DNA of 64,000 bases, taken from NCBI RefSeq assembly GCF_008831285.2, contig NC_045140.1:27794131-27858130 (forward strand). Direction: 5' to 3'. The translations under genes were made by a program, and so were the position numbers. Numbering within the stretch: the first letter of the stretch is position 1; the number at the start of each line of letters is the position of its first letter. The notes beneath the pieces were generated by a model. The model did no database searches and was not told the DNA's origin. It saw only the letters and a program-made list of their open reading frames with translations. Source of the DNA: Nymphaea colorata (Eukaryota > Streptophyta > Magnoliopsida > Nymphaeales > Nymphaeaceae). Below are positions 1 to 12,401 of the stretch, piece after piece.

Positions 1-3000
1 CGTACGGTCTTCAATAGCCCTTGAGTCCATCACTGCATGCAAATTTAAATAATGTAATTGTGTCCAACGGGATAAAGGCAGACAGTTAGAAACAGCAATA
101 TCCCTTGAGAAGCATTTTGTCCAGAAGAAAGAAAGTCCTTTCTTGTTAGAACAGCAGAAAAATATAAAGAAGAAGACAGGAACAGCATTTGCCCTTGGAG
201 AAAAAAAAAAGGAAAGGTTTCTTGCTAAATCACTGGTCTGAAGCAAACGTCCAAGTTCTAACTTACTTTCTACTGTCGAAAGACTCGAAACATGCATGAG
301 TTTTATGGAGGCAGAGTCCAGCAACGAGAACTCAAGCACATGAGAGAAAAAACACAATAAATTGGAGCAACGGCACACATAAGCCTGGACTATAGTGTTT
401 TATGAGGAGTGAAAAAGAAAGAATGTCCTAGATTAGCCTTTGTTACAAGAAATGCCTTGACAACACCGTGCACCTGAGTATGAAACATGCTACTGATACA
501 TGGTCATGAATATTCAGTCTTTTCTGCACCCACCAACGTGTATCATGCTGTCCTTGGGCAAGCACCAAACTAGACAACCAGAAATGCCAGGAACAAGTGG
601 TTTTTTTCAAAAGAATAGACAACTGAAATTTAGGAGAACACAGTGCACCTATAACTTTTCAATCACTTCACTAGAGGCCACAGCTGGAAATAAAAACTTG
701 ATAAAGAATTAAATTATTGAATAATTCATTATTCTCTCTTGGTTGTTGGTCAAAAGTGGTCCCTCGTGGTCCAGCTAGGGATGCTGATGAGCAGTCAAGC
801 ACATTGGTAGCAATAGTGATGGCATACCAAGCAAAGGACCAAAGTAACTTGACTGACTGTTAAAACAAGCCACGTGACGTTCAAATAACCATCAGCTTCA
901 CATTTTGCAAAATTATACAAGAGCTAAAACAGGCTGAAAGAGCATACCTGAGCTAGGTGAAGGAGTTTCATGAGAGACAGATTCATGTACTCTACCAACA
1001 GGATCCACAGGCTCAGTCTTCAAGCTCAATGACTGAGCAGTACATGTTGATCCAGAGTCTGGACAGCCAGAGAACATTGAAACATGATTATCCTTCGAAT
1101 GGTCAAACCCATGAAACTTTGAGTCACTTTGATCCTCAAATGCAGGAGCCCTGGAATCAAAGTATGGGGAGTCCAAGGATATATCTCCTCTCTGACTTAG
1201 CAAGTTCAACCGCGGGTCACATTGAATGAGCTTCTCAAAATGTTTATTAAGCAACCCATGAGGCACCTTTAAGAAATGTCTCCTGCGTGAACAGTTTGGA
1301 CATATCATGATCATGATATACATAGAACTACATAAGTCAAAGCAGCCACAGAATATCACAATGAAGAATTTGACTGGGAGAGAAAAGTATGTTCTTGGAA
1401 CGACTATTATCTAGATAGGAGGAGAAGAAAGAAGAAGGAAGAAAGACTACTTGGGGTTTGAGTCGTTTGACTAAAGTATAAGCTAAGATTATTTTACTTT
1501 ACGAAATATGTGTTCTAAGTTCTAACAAAAAAAAAGAGGTTAATTTGATGAAAAAGCTTTAATCCAGAGAAAGAGCAGAGCATAAACTACAAAACCACAA
1601 TTACGAGAAAACCCCTTTCCCGTCTTAAGAGTTTGCTTCCCAACTCCAGTTCCCTTCCCACTTTATACCGCTTCCTCAAATCCTGCTTCACGAATGCCTT
1701 CACATATCCTTTTCATTTACAAGTAATCATGTTCAAAACTCTCCATACTCTTCAATCCACAGACAAGGAGTGGCCTACTTTGTTAGTAATGAAACATCTA
1801 CCCACTGAATTTTACCATTTAGGCAAAAACAAAGATGCTTAAGCTTTGAAATTTTTTCATTCAACTGCATATTAGTCGTAGTTAGTTGTAGTGTGTTTTA
1901 TATTTCACGTGGTAAATGAAAATTTTAGAAACTTGAACATATTTCTCTTATTCCATTAAAAAACAAGCACCCCATTTCAAATTTGTAATCCTGAGCTGTA
2001 ATATAGATATAAAGTTGCTACTCTACCTAACTATTTGGATATAAAATGTCATGCCCTGCATCCAGTAGAAGAAGGTAAGAGATAGTTGTTCAAGTGACTA
2101 TGGACAACACATGCCGCTCATAAAGAATGGTCTCCAAGATCAAATGGAAATTCTAACAAGCTAGCTTAAGCTGCACCCCCATCAAGAATAGTGGTTTTCC
2201 ATGCTCAACAGTTTGTTAAAAAATGCAAATAATTACTCAAAAGTAAAAAAAAAAAAGTACTGGTCTTGTTGCTCGTGCAGAACATTCTGTAGGCAGATGT
2301 TAAAAGTTGAAGAATTTCATCATTTAAAATATTATGCTTGTGGAGATCTATAATAGAAATGTATGACACAAGCCATTGTGAAAATTACTAATTGCGATCA
2401 CTGCCAACTGCCAAGTAGATACAATATCCAAATTAGAGGTGCAAAACAAAGTGACCATGTTGTTTATGCATCTTAAAAACCCATAAGAATCAGCATATCT
2501 TTATTCCATTAAGTACACAGACAGGGATATTACAAAGTGAGGGTTTGGATTCAAGAATCATTATATGATTAAAGATGGTCTCCTATTACCTAGCATGTGA
2601 TACTAGAGGATGAGCACATGGACTATAGACATCAGGGTTGGCCCATTATCTATGTGGAAGAAACTTCTCTGAAGAATATTGGATATATCCCACATGATTT
2701 TAGGACTATTTCATATAGTAGGCAATGTGACATGTCTCCTGGTTATGAAGTTCAAACATAAATAACATTTCATTTTCCTTTCTTTCGAAGCCATATTTTG
2801 AACCCGCAATGACTTGGGACAAAAACAATAATCATGATCAGACTGTAAGTCTTCCAAAATGATCCACATGTAATAAACAGACTAATATGTCAATCGTCTA
2901 AAAAATCATCTCCAATTTCCGCACCAAAGACTTCTGCATAAATATTGCATTTAACTAGACACCCTAAACTCTGGACTCACAGACAGATCCACAATGGTGC

Positions 3001-4883
3001 TACACAGAAAGAGGTTGTCTGTTAGAAATGATGTAGGAGGTGAAATGTAGAGGTTATACCTGAATCCGTGAGGTTGAACTTACTATAAAAGAATCAAGTT
3101 ACCTGTGCATAGTTGCCTGCCCTCCAGTAAAATCTGAGGTTGCCTGCCACAACGTGTGCTTCCTTGGTTGTGGATTAGTCTCCCTAAAAAAGAGAGGTTG
3201 TCTAGCTAACTGAAACAGAATCAAGGCAATTAAGTTATGAAATATAAACAAGTCAAGAAAATTCCATTATCAACCTTAACATAGAAGACACTCAAGTGAT
3301 TTTACCACAATATCAAGAGTGCCTGGCCCATTATCTGGAAGGGTAGCTTTCAAAGCGGTGATGTCTGACCACTGGATCTCAATTTTGCTCTTGAGACCAC
3401 CATCAAGAACCTCCCACACAAGCTTATGTTTTGCAAAATAGCATTTTGCAACCAGATCACCTTCATACCTTGAGACACACTGCGTTATATACAAGGAAAA
3501 CAGAACAAATTTGATTAAAAACCACATGATATGCGTGAGTGCTAAAAAGGTGCAAAACTCAACGTTTAATAAGAAACAATCAGCATAAAATCCTAGTAAG
3601 CAGCCGAACAGACACTTATTTGAACCAGAATACAGTATAAATTCCTGTTGCACACCAAAATGTTTTAAACACAAGAAAAAGTATACCTCCCAGGAACCAA
3701 TTCTTAGCAGCGAAGCAGGGAAGTTGGACGCCTTCAACTTGTCACTTGTGCAAGAAGCCACTGCACCTTTCTCGTCACTTCTTGCGGAATCCAGACCTCC
3801 ACTGCTATCAGCCCCAAGTGCAGCAGGATCGCCTTGAGAAAGTCTCATCTGGATCAAATCCAAAAGTGATGGGCTTTTCCGCAGTCGCAAGCCGAGTGGG
3901 CTAGGTTCATCAAAGGGATTATAAAGAGCTGGCTGTGGCGGAACCATGCTCGTCTCCATGCACCACTGTCAAGAGAAACAAAATAAGTGATAAAGATGGT
4001 TTTCCAACACAGACGCAAAATAGAACTTCTAGATAGCCAGGATTTCATGGAAGCTGAGGGGAATTCAGTTGGCAGCCAACTTCAAGTTTTCCGGCCAAGA
4101 GGATTTCAGAAAAGAAGCACGCCCACAGTACCCCTTCACTAACCACTCTTCACAAAATCAAATGCATCACAACTTAACAGCTTTCCACCATCCAGATGCC
4201 TTCAGATATCAAAATAAGGCACAGAGAATAAGGAAATCATGAGCCGTTTATAATAACAATTAATCCAAAAGGAAGACCAATTGTCGTTCCTTGTAAAACC
4301 AAACGCATCCAACAATGTTTTCGCGATTTTCCTTGAGGAAACATTTTAAGGAGATCGTGAGCAAATTTGGTCCTAATGCAAGTCCGAACCATTTAAGAAC
4401 CACGAAATCGAATTCCCCAAATGAACCCAACTACTTATAACATTCACAGAATTTCTTTCACCAAAAGAGGGCGAGTATACAGGTAGCTAGAGAAAGGGGA
4501 AAATCAGGTGGTCCAAATCCCGCAGCTCATGCAGAATTATATGAAAATAATCAGACATGCACATCAAAATCCTCCAATTCCTTGAAAACAGTATTAACTG
4601 CACAAGAGAATGCAATAAAAGAATAAAGGAGAAGCGGGATTCAGGGCAAAAACGGCACACCACGAGGGAACCGGGTCCCTACCTGCTGGAACGGCGCGGG
4701 GTGCTTGCACCTCTTGCTCGGCGGCCAGCGCTCCTCCTCTTCCTCCTCCTCCTCCTCCTCCTCGTCCGCGATCTCCAACTTCACCACGGACCTCTTTGTC
4801 GATTCCGGTTCCGGGAACGCCACGGTCTGCTTCATCGCCCCCTTCTTCGCATCCAAGCTTCCAGAATTTATCATCTGAACCAT
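1..4883 (-). CDS. TRF2/HOY1-like PH-domain protein, 3' end beyond the window
   Basis: Spliced minus-strand gene of a plant family annotated as 'TRF2/HOY1-like, PH-like domain'; I know of no established biochemical role. Exons by descending coordinate: 4883-4683, 3965-3687, 3479-3306, 3209-3103, 1282-948 and probably 32-1. All introns are GT-AG and the phases join without a stop. The start ATG at 4883 gives MVQMINSG. Exon 1 (67 residues) carries an 11-glutamate run at residues 41-51. Exon 2 contains YNPFDEPSPLGLRLRKSPS. Exon 3 (residues 161-218) is the PH-like core with YEGDLVAKCYFAKHKLVWEV and IEIQWSDITALK. Exon 4 continues as RQPLFFRETNPQPRKHTLWQ. Exon 5 contains FLKVPHGLLNKHFEKLIQ and a polar tail. 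The exon at 32-1 (VMDSRAIEDRT) fits acceptor and phase but is short and cut by the edge, so it is tentative. Family assignment is firm; function is unknown. Confidence 0.85.
4732..4766. repeat. CCT-rich trinucleotide tract inside coding exon 1
   Basis: A run of CCT triplets, read on the minus strand as GAG/GAA codons. It encodes the acidic stretch (residues about 41-51) of the TRF2/HOY1-like protein. Slippage here would change the number of glutamates without breaking the frame. Confidence 0.85.
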
Positions 4884-7223
4884 CCGGGGCCAACGAGATT
4901 GCCCTCAGAAAACCTCACAAGTCCTCGCCTCTGCGATCAACGGGAGGAAGAAGACGACGAAAGTGGGGAGGAAGCAAGAAAGGTGGCACGATAAAGGAAA
5001 CCGAATCAACGGACAGGAGCGAGCGTTGACGAAATCCAACGGCGTGCGCGGACGGAGCAGAAGCGCTTCGATCCCAGATCCCTTCCCTTCCCCTTCCCTT
5101 CGGCTGGTTCTTCCTCCCTTCCAGAAACGAAAAAACGAAAAGGAAAGGGAGAAGCAAGAAAAGAGAAAAAACAAAAATCATAAATGAAAAACAAAAGTAA
5201 AAATATTTTTTTTCTTCTTTTTTTTTTTTCCTGCGAGTGGATGAGAGATTCGCGCCTTGAAGGAATTATTTCTCCGCCAATAAGACGCCTGCTTTATATT
5301 CCTTTTTCAATATGTCAAATGACTAGTCTACCACCATCAACTCAATCTTTTTCCAATTTCTTTGTGGATAATTGACAGTCCTGTAAAGGGCATTTCAGAT
5401 ATTCCACTTCCCACCGTGGGGATGGACAGTGTACGGTTGTCAAACACGTCTCTCCGGGGTCGCTTACGGTGGGGAGGAGCCCATGGGCGTTATGGTGGGG
5501 AAGGTTTTCCCGTGTCCTGGACTTTGGATCCGAGCCGTCCCGACGATTCAGGAAACAGATTTAGGTCTGCCCAAGATCGATTCGTTGCAAATAGTGGCGC
5601 AAGTAGTTTGGATACAGAGCCGTTAAGTTCAATTTAGTTCAATATAAAAATATCAAATACCTATATTAGATTTGATCCGTTTGCAAACTTAGATGGCACA
5701 ACCGGTTGGGTTGGGTGGCGTGTTATACTCACGTCCTCAGTTCCAATCTTGAAGGAAGGGCGTTTCCTTGAAAAATGTTGAACTTGGAATTATGAGTGTT
5801 ATTATGGAAGCTAAAGTGAACCGATTATTGTCCATCTTTCTAATCTCATCTCCTCTTTTTGTTTCTCTTTCTCTCCCTCCAATGGAGTCCGGAGTTCCCC
5901 CCTTCTCTCCCCATTCTATTATGTTATAAATAGGTCTAGGACCGCTTGATCCATCATAATGAACAGAGAAGAATAAGACAAAATTTTTATATTCTATATG
6001 AGTATATTTCATTCGTTTTCTATGCAAATTGATCTTCAAACTTTTTACATTTTAGGAGCAAATTTTATTAAACGCCAATCAAAAGACTGTTCCTTCGCTG
6101 AAAAAAGAAACAAGAAACAAGAAAAAATAGTGTGCCTACCAATAGTTTTTGTTACACAAGTAGACTCCCCCTGGTAGACTTTAGAGACTTTATTCCTACA
6201 TAATTTGTTCCATTTATGTTTGAAAAGAACGAGTTAAAATATCGACAACTGATTCATTGATTACTGAATCAGCCGATTCAGCGACCCGTAGCATGGCCCA
6301 TCAGATTCAATTTTCTGAATCTTATAACGCTGAATTAAACCAGCACGGCCAGGGGCTCCCGTCCAATCAGTTCCTATGCATCAGCCTTATTTGATTGTGG
6401 TTACATTATAACATCGTTGTTTTTGTAATATTTGATTATTAGTCATGTTGGGATGAAGTACATCGAGCCAAATGGGATTAGCTAGATGAAGCTATAAGGG
6501 CATAATTTCTCACCATTAACAGATAATTAAAGACACAGAGATTTCAGATAGTCTCTTTCAAGTGCAAATGTCTTCTGCTCACAATGGCTATGCAGATACA
6601 GCTAGAAGGATGCCGTCTTCAACTAAAAGGAAAACAAGAGAGCTTAACACTTCGTGTTCTTTCCTTTTTTCTGCTAGGCTAATGGAATGATGGGGAGACT
6701 TTCTTGGAAACAAAGGAAGGGGTGTTCTAGAGTTTTGTATCAGTAGCTGACCGGAATGGACCATGGCAGTCACAGGCTTTCTAGGTTGGCAAGACTGCTG
6801 AGTCCATAAAACTCTGTGATCTCCGCCATCGACATTGAAAACTAAGACAATTCAGATCATTAAAGGAGAGTTGTTCTCAGTTGAACAGCAACTGAAAACA
6901 TTGCATCTACTGTAAATGTGTTTCGCATGAAATAAATTGCACATTTAGGCTTTATACACAATGCCAATGTCACTTTCGAGTCTCGTTTCTTTAGCTAAAG
7001 CATGCAATACTTGACAGCCACATACATGCAAATTTGCACTGTCATACATCTGCTGCATATACATAAAGGTACCAATAGTATTAGAATGTCACATTGCTTT
7101 CTGATTTTCAGTAAACAAACTCCACAGCTTATGGGGCAGAAAGCTGATGATATGGTTGAAATTATACCACCAGAAAAAGCATATATCATGATAAGAAAGA
7201 AGCTAAAAGTTATTAGCTTCAGT
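4884..7223. other. Intergenic region, TRF2/HOY1-like gene to aspartyl protease
   Basis: No gene is supported. The first 300 bases are pyrimidine-rich on the minus strand and probably hold the leader and core promoter of the TRF2/HOY1-like gene. The rest is low-complexity AT-rich DNA. The open frames at 5362-5637 and 5737-6039 show no recognisable motif. Positions 6240-6360 contain reiterated GATTCA/TGAATC words typical of a decayed repeat. The 3' UTR of the protease should lie just left of 7224, but I see no decisive polyadenylation signal. Confidence 0.5.
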
Positions 7224-8827
7224 CTACCTACAGACCTCAGGAGCAAATCCCACCTTTGACTCCTTTACATCATAGATAATCCTCAAGTTCTGCTGTTGAT
7301 AATTTCCCATAATTGCAAACTCATCCTCTCTCCGCAAGCTCGCCAATGCCATGCACACTTGTGAAGCATCCTTCTTTACTACATACATAATCCCCGAGGC
7401 ATCAACGTTAACCTGAACATCACTACCCACAATGCCACCACCATTGCTGAAATGGAATTGCAGTGTTGGAATGCTCACTTCGGTGAAGCCACTCAAGTTG
7501 AAACACGTATCTAAAATGGAAAAGCTAGGTGCAGAAGGGAACTCAGCTGCTTGCTTCACAAACTCATCCTTTACTGACTTGTACAGGGAAGGGCCTAGTC
7601 TGGTTATCACTGTCCCAGAATCAATCAAAGTCCTGCCGCTGCTTGAAACATCAGCAGGAGAAGGTGAAGAAGCATTTATATAAACCCCACCAACAGTAAT
7701 TCCAATTAAATGAAGAAGATAAAATGTAGGGACTTGGGGATGCTGAAACATGGAGGTATAAACAAAAGGGGTTGTGTTATAAGCAAATGTAAAGGAAGAA
7801 TTCCCTAGAATCAGGGAACCTGAAGTTTCATGGGCAGATGGCAGACAGTAGGAAAAAACACCATTGTACTTAGCAAATGTCTGAGAGATCAAAGAAGGGG
7901 GGCTCCTCCCAAGGCCTAGCAATCCAGCTGCTCCACCAAATAATCCTCGATTGTTGTGTCCACATCCAAATAGAAAGCCACCAATCGTGTCAGTGCCAAT
8001 CATCAGCGTGTCGCGTACCAGATCCCCTCGTGTGTATGACCCGTCGCCATAACCTACATCATAGGCACAGGTGGAAGCAGATGCACAACCAGCAGACATC
8101 TCGAAGGATCCACAAGCAGAGGAATTGCAAGCAATTGGGATGTAGGAGGAAGAAAGGGAAGAGTTGTAGAGTGAGTCCTGTTGTTGGTAGCAGTATGTGC
8201 AAGGTGAGCACTGAACCCATGTGAGGTCACTTCCTGTGTCCACAAGCACACTCATTTGCTGACTCCCAATTCCAATTCTGGTGACATAATTGAGTGTGTC
8301 TAACTTCCTTCCTGATGTCAAAGGAACACGAGCCCCATCGGCTGTATCGATTGATTTGCCGGCATGTTGTTCATGCTTGCTTACCAGGCTCTGTAAGAAG
8401 GCCACACGGGCTATATCTGATTTCAGTCTCCTCTTGTGCCTTCTTTGATCCCATTGCCAAAGCCTTCTTAGTTCAAGCAAAATTGCATCCTCACCCTTCC
8501 CCCTTCTTCCTGTCCATGAAACTGAGAAAAGGATGCAACAGCCAACACATTAGCCATGGAATCTGGTTCTGCCTGATTGATCGCAGTGATCGAATACACG
8601 ACCATGGACCAATCTAAGTGCTAAATTTATGAAGAGACAAGACCACATTCGGTCCACAAAAATAGAGCCTTACTTGGTTGCACCGGTGTTGATGCAGGTG
8701 CATCATCATAACCCACCAACTGGCTCAGCTGAATTGAGTGTCTTTCCACCGACGGAGTGCAGTTGCAGCTAGTTTGACATATGAAGAGCACCGAGAAAAT
8801 GGTAAAAAAAAGAGCAGAAGAAGCCAT
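7224..8827 (-). CDS. Nepenthesin-type aspartyl protease (family A1)
   Basis: Two-exon gene: exon 1 is 8827-8674 and exon 2 is 8521-7224. The GT-AG intron is in phase 1. The product is 483 residues. The start ATG at 8827 is chosen because it begins a clear signal peptide (MASSALFFTIFSVLFICQ), so the enzyme should enter the secretory pathway. A basic pro-region follows (DQRRHKRRLKSD), then YVTRIGIG. The two catalytic aspartates are in DTGSDLTWVQC (about residue 146) and DSGTVITRL (about residue 352). Between them is a cysteine-rich nepenthesin-type insertion (CSPCTYCYQQ through CAYDVGYGDGSYTRG), and the C-terminal landmark GNYQQQNLRIIYD is present. Length and motif order fit the plant CND41/At5g10770-like and related atypical aspartyl proteases; I cannot fix the orthologue. 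Plant members act in extracellular or plastid proteolysis and stress signalling. No truncation is seen. Confidence 0.93.
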
Positions 8828-8855
8828 GGAAGAGAAGTAAAGTGGAAACAGCACA

Positions 8856-8915
8856 GGGAGAGAGAGAGAGAGAGTCAGACAGATAACAGAAACAGAGAAG
8901 AAGAAGAAGAAGAAG
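8856..8915. repeat. GA and GAA microsatellites in the protease leader
   Basis: A (GA)n run near 8858-8875 and a (GAA)n run near 8895-8915 lie just upstream of the protease ATG (plus-strand reading). On the transcribed strand they form CT/TTC-rich leader sequence, a common setting in plant 5' UTRs. Confidence 0.7.
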
Positions 8916-10033
8916 GGGTCGGGTTCTTGTTGGTCTTGGATTTATGGATGATAACAACAAGAAGGGGAGGCCGTGGCATGATGTCCCGCTCAAATACACT
9001 GGTGGGGGAAATTATTTTTGGGATTCACATGCATTAGTCCTGGCATCAAATGGTACAAGACTTTCCTAGCCTGTCTTTTGGAACAATGCTCGTGAGGTGA
9101 TCGAACACCATAATGGAGATGAAAATGGTATCAGAGAACAGCATCAATCATGTATCACGTACCTGTACACCACATGTTGCCATTTTCTTTACGTGGTGAA
9201 AATGAGTTCTTGTCTTTTTTAATTTCTTATCCCACTTGTCTTTTCCACCCTGAGATGTTCACATACCAAATCATCTCATACATATTACTACAGCCAATTT
9301 ACTTGATCTTTCTCCCTTATCCTTGAGCCATCAATGGTGGTGTACACCAAAATGAAAATAACAGTTTATTGGTGCCTTGTGAACGGTAAGAGAAAGAGTC
9401 TAAGCAGAATTTTGATTCCTTGTCTTTTGGGAGTTTGTCGTGTTCTATAGTTCAACCGGTGACTACCTTCCAAAGTATTGCACCTTGGAAGTTTCTTTCT
9501 TGGCTTTCACAAAATTATTCCTGTCTGACACAACGAGTTAAAGCAAAGGACGACTCCAAGCTCGAGATGAAGAATTAATCTTACTGGTCCCATGACAGAT
9601 GATGATCTGTGCTTAGTTCACGTTATTATACTATTCACATATTGTGGGCTTCACGGTTTTTTCAACCAACCACATGATTTTATTCACTACATCCAGATGA
9701 AAACTGTCACTTCCAAGTGCAAATACAAGCACACAATCTATTGCAGGCAGTGAAGTTTTCAACATCCTGCAAGGCCGTATCTCACACCCCATTTAGCTCA
9801 GGAGACTCTGGTAGGGCAGTACATGTTAGATCTGGGGAAAGGCTAGTTCAGTCCTGTCCATGGATTTTACCTACCACCAGGACATTACCGCGAGGAAGCT
9901 TAGCCTACGGAGGGACGGAACTGGGACTTGGCTTAACATTAGAGTGCTATGGGCACTCGCGAGCTTCATGCGTCGAGCTCATCCTCTAACCCACTGCATG
10001 AGGTGGGTTCTGAGGCCTTCTAAGCTTGAGAAT

Positions 10034-10266
10034 TAGAGAGGCCCAGCCCGATAAGGAGTTGGGCTAAGGCCGGGCCGCAGCTTGTAACTGTGGACTTGCC
10101 CAATCAATATTAAAAAATATATTTTTAATATAAAAGAATGTATAATTAACTATAATAATATATATAGTTATGTATATATGGTACATAATAAAATAATATT
10201 AAATATAAATTATCGAGGTGAGTCAAGTTGAGTTGGCCCACCTAGGCCTCTGCCCGGCGCCCAATT
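10034..10266. repeat. Repeat with GGCCC-rich ends and AT core
   Basis: The left edge is rich in GGCCCAGCCCGAT and GGGCCG words. The middle is almost pure A/T (TATATAT, TAATATTAAA). The right edge is GGCCCACC...GCCCGGCGCCC. The same architecture recurs at 40974-41221 and 42073-42293. It is most likely a miniature non-autonomous DNA transposon, but I could not find a clean target duplication for this copy. Confidence 0.5.
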
Positions 10267-11988
10267 TTTGAAAAATTGAGTATTGCTTAAATCACATTTT
10301 TACTCGTCAGGTTCCCAGCTCAATGCCCAGGCTTAAGCCCTTCCACATTACATGCTAGATAAATAGTTGTTAGATAAATAAAGAACAATCTTATTGTTTG
10401 ATCTTTTCTTGATGAGAATTTTCACTATATAGTATTAGTTCACATATTTTTCTCATTGTTCTTCTTTCAACCACGGATCTGTAGAAGATCAATTCATGGA
10501 GATTATTGTTCCTTGCTATATAAGAAACTTGGTAAAAGCCAAACCAGTTAGGTAATAGACAAAATCTGGGCCCATTAAAATTAATTGTTAAAGTAATTTT
10601 CTTGCAATCCAACCATATAGGTACAATCTTAAAAGTGATTTGGTGAGAAGCATGTATTAAATTAGTTACTTTTTTACTTTGATAATGTTTTTTTAATAAT
10701 CTAAACATCAACGGTTCGTATAACATCAAAATTTTGATAAACATAAGGGATAGATTTCCTTTTTACAAAATAGCTTGAAGCAAAACATGATTTATATAAA
10801 ATTGGTATTTAAAAACGCATTACGAAGTTCAAATTTTGTTTTAAACTTTTTTTAGCACAAATTTAGAAAGTTTGGTTGGTTTCTATCCCTTTCCTAAGTA
10901 ATCTGATATTTACCAATTAGTCTATGTATATTCCAAGAACAACTTCCACTACCGGTCGACAGGGACAAGCACTCACGGATCTAAAACTTCTGTGGCCCAT
11001 CAACTTGGTCAAGTTCATGAATGGCGCCCAGCTTTTTCCTTGTCGCATTTTCTTGCGTATCTATAGAATGGAATACTCGTGACGAGTTTACAACATGAGA
11101 CTTCCGACAGGATGAATCAAAGTGAAGAAACAAGACAAAATCAGGCCATACCGAAATATTATTGCAACTGTCTAGGACATATGTAAGCATCACTCAAACA
11201 CAATTTATAATGTAAGTAGAACGAAAGTTTCGGTCCAAGTTGATTATTTTAAAATTACGTGTGTTCCTGTACATAACAGGAAAGAATGGACAAGAAATAA
11301 CTCTAAAACTAAGCTAACTATTCAAATGATTTGTCTTTTTTTTTGTTAGCCTATTTGATAGTTGCAACAGTGTGAGTTCCCTGGATCATTCTCTTCTTTT
11401 TCCTTTTCTTTTTCTTCTACAACTTGTTCTTATTTTTCTCAACAGCAGCGAGGGCGGGATGCTTAGTAGTTGATGGTTATTTTGCTTCTGAACTTCGAGA
11501 GTAAAAGAAAAAGGAAAGAAGCTTTGGCCTCTCGAAGATATTTCCTTCTTCCCTAATTCTAATTTTGGTATGATTCATGTTTCAGCAAATCAATGGGTCT
11601 AAATCACAAACATTTACGATATTGAAATCTGATCAGAATCCAGCTTTTGAATTAACAATTGATTGAATACAACATTTTAGTATACAAATTCGAATCATAT
11701 ATTCATATATTAAAAACCGACTTCCAAAATGGATAGATACTGGATGTGAGATATTTATTTAAAACTGAATTGTATCTTTTTTAAATTTAATTCGGATATA
11801 ACGTTTTAATTGAATATTAGATTTTTTTTTTCATATCTGATTTGGTGGGATAGCCGATCGGCATCCATCCCTGCCAGTGCTACCACCTTATTAGTCCCTA
11901 ACTCAGAGTAACGAGTCGGTGTTTGACTGGTTGCTACACCTCCCTGGCCAATTTTAGCAACCCCACCTACCCTGCCACCATCCAAATC

Positions 11989-11998
11989 CATAAAAATA
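11989..11998 (+). promoter_or_regulatory. Possible TATA box of the MAPR2 gene
   Basis: CATAAAAATA lies about 105 bases upstream of the MAPR2 ATG in otherwise mixed sequence, followed by a pyrimidine-rich stretch (CCCTTTCTCTC) suited to a start site. The assignment is by position only; AT-rich words are common in this DNA. Confidence 0.3.
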
Positions 11999-12101
11999 TT
12001 GAGGGCCAAACTGAGTCACTGACCCTTTCTCTCGGACCACCAACTTCAATATCTTCTGCCCTGAGCGAGAGAATTGGGAGGGAGATACGGGAAGGGAAGT
12101 T

Positions 12102-12401
12102 ATGGAGTTAACGGCACAGCAGCTCAGGGGGTTCAACGGCTCCGACGCCGGAAAACCGATCTATGTCGCGATCAAGGGGAGGATCTTCGACGTGTCAGCC
12201 GCCCGGAACTTCTACGGGCCCGGTGGCGATTATTGCATGTTTGCCGGCAAGGACGCCAGCAGGGCGCTAGCCAAGATGAGCAAGAAGGAGGAAGATATCT
12301 GCTCTTCCTTGGACGGACTTTCCGAGAACGAACTGGGCGTCCTCCTTGACTGGGAGAAGAAGTTCGAGGCCAAGTATGCTGTTGTTGGTCGCGTCGTGTA
12401 G
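12102..12401 (+). CDS. MAPR2: Membrane steroid-binding-like protein MAPR2 (cytochrome b5-like domain)
   Basis: Single-exon gene encoding 99 residues, the usual length of plant MAPR2/MSBP3 proteins (At2g24940). The whole protein is one cytochrome b5-like heme/steroid-binding domain of the MAPR family: KPIYVAIKGRIFDVSAA, FYGPGGDYCMFAGKDASRAL, then a DWEKKFEAKY C-terminal segment. As in other MAPRs, the classical b5 histidine pair is absent and the conserved tyrosines and the GGDY loop are present. There is no membrane anchor, unlike MSBP1/2, so it should be soluble or peripherally attached. Relatives bind heme or sterols and modulate P450 or sterol signalling; that role is inferred from the family. 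The ATG at 12102 matches the conserved MELTAQQL start. The last codons and stop are copied in a tandem duplication directly downstream. Confidence 0.95.
   Translation: MELTAQQLRGFNGSDAGKPIYVAIKGRIFDVSAARNFYGPGGDYCMFAGKDASRALAKMSKKEEDICSSLDGLSENELGVLLDWEKKFEAKYAVVGRVV

Larger units (their letters stand above)
8916..12101. other. Divergent intergenic region, protease to MAPR2
   Basis: The two flanking genes point away from each other, so both promoters lie here. I see no gene. A repeat with GGCCC-rich ends is at 10034-10266. Positions 11690-11875 end in GGCATCCATCCCTG and carry GGATAT words, like the edge of a second degraded DNA element. The frames at 10391-10744 and 9717-9989 have no motif and are taken as chance. 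Confidence 0.5.

Noticed and set aside
913-1359. 148-codon minus-strand frame as an independent small gene
   Set aside because: Its central part (1282-948) is exon 5 of the TRF2/HOY1-like gene; the rest is flanking intron read-through.
8674-8854. Upstream start of the protease at 8854
   Set aside because: The codon at 8854 is GTG; the first ATG at 8827 directly starts the signal peptide. The same reasoning moved the VQ start from 33445 (GTG) to 33427 and the HHP start from 63265 (TTG) to 63211.
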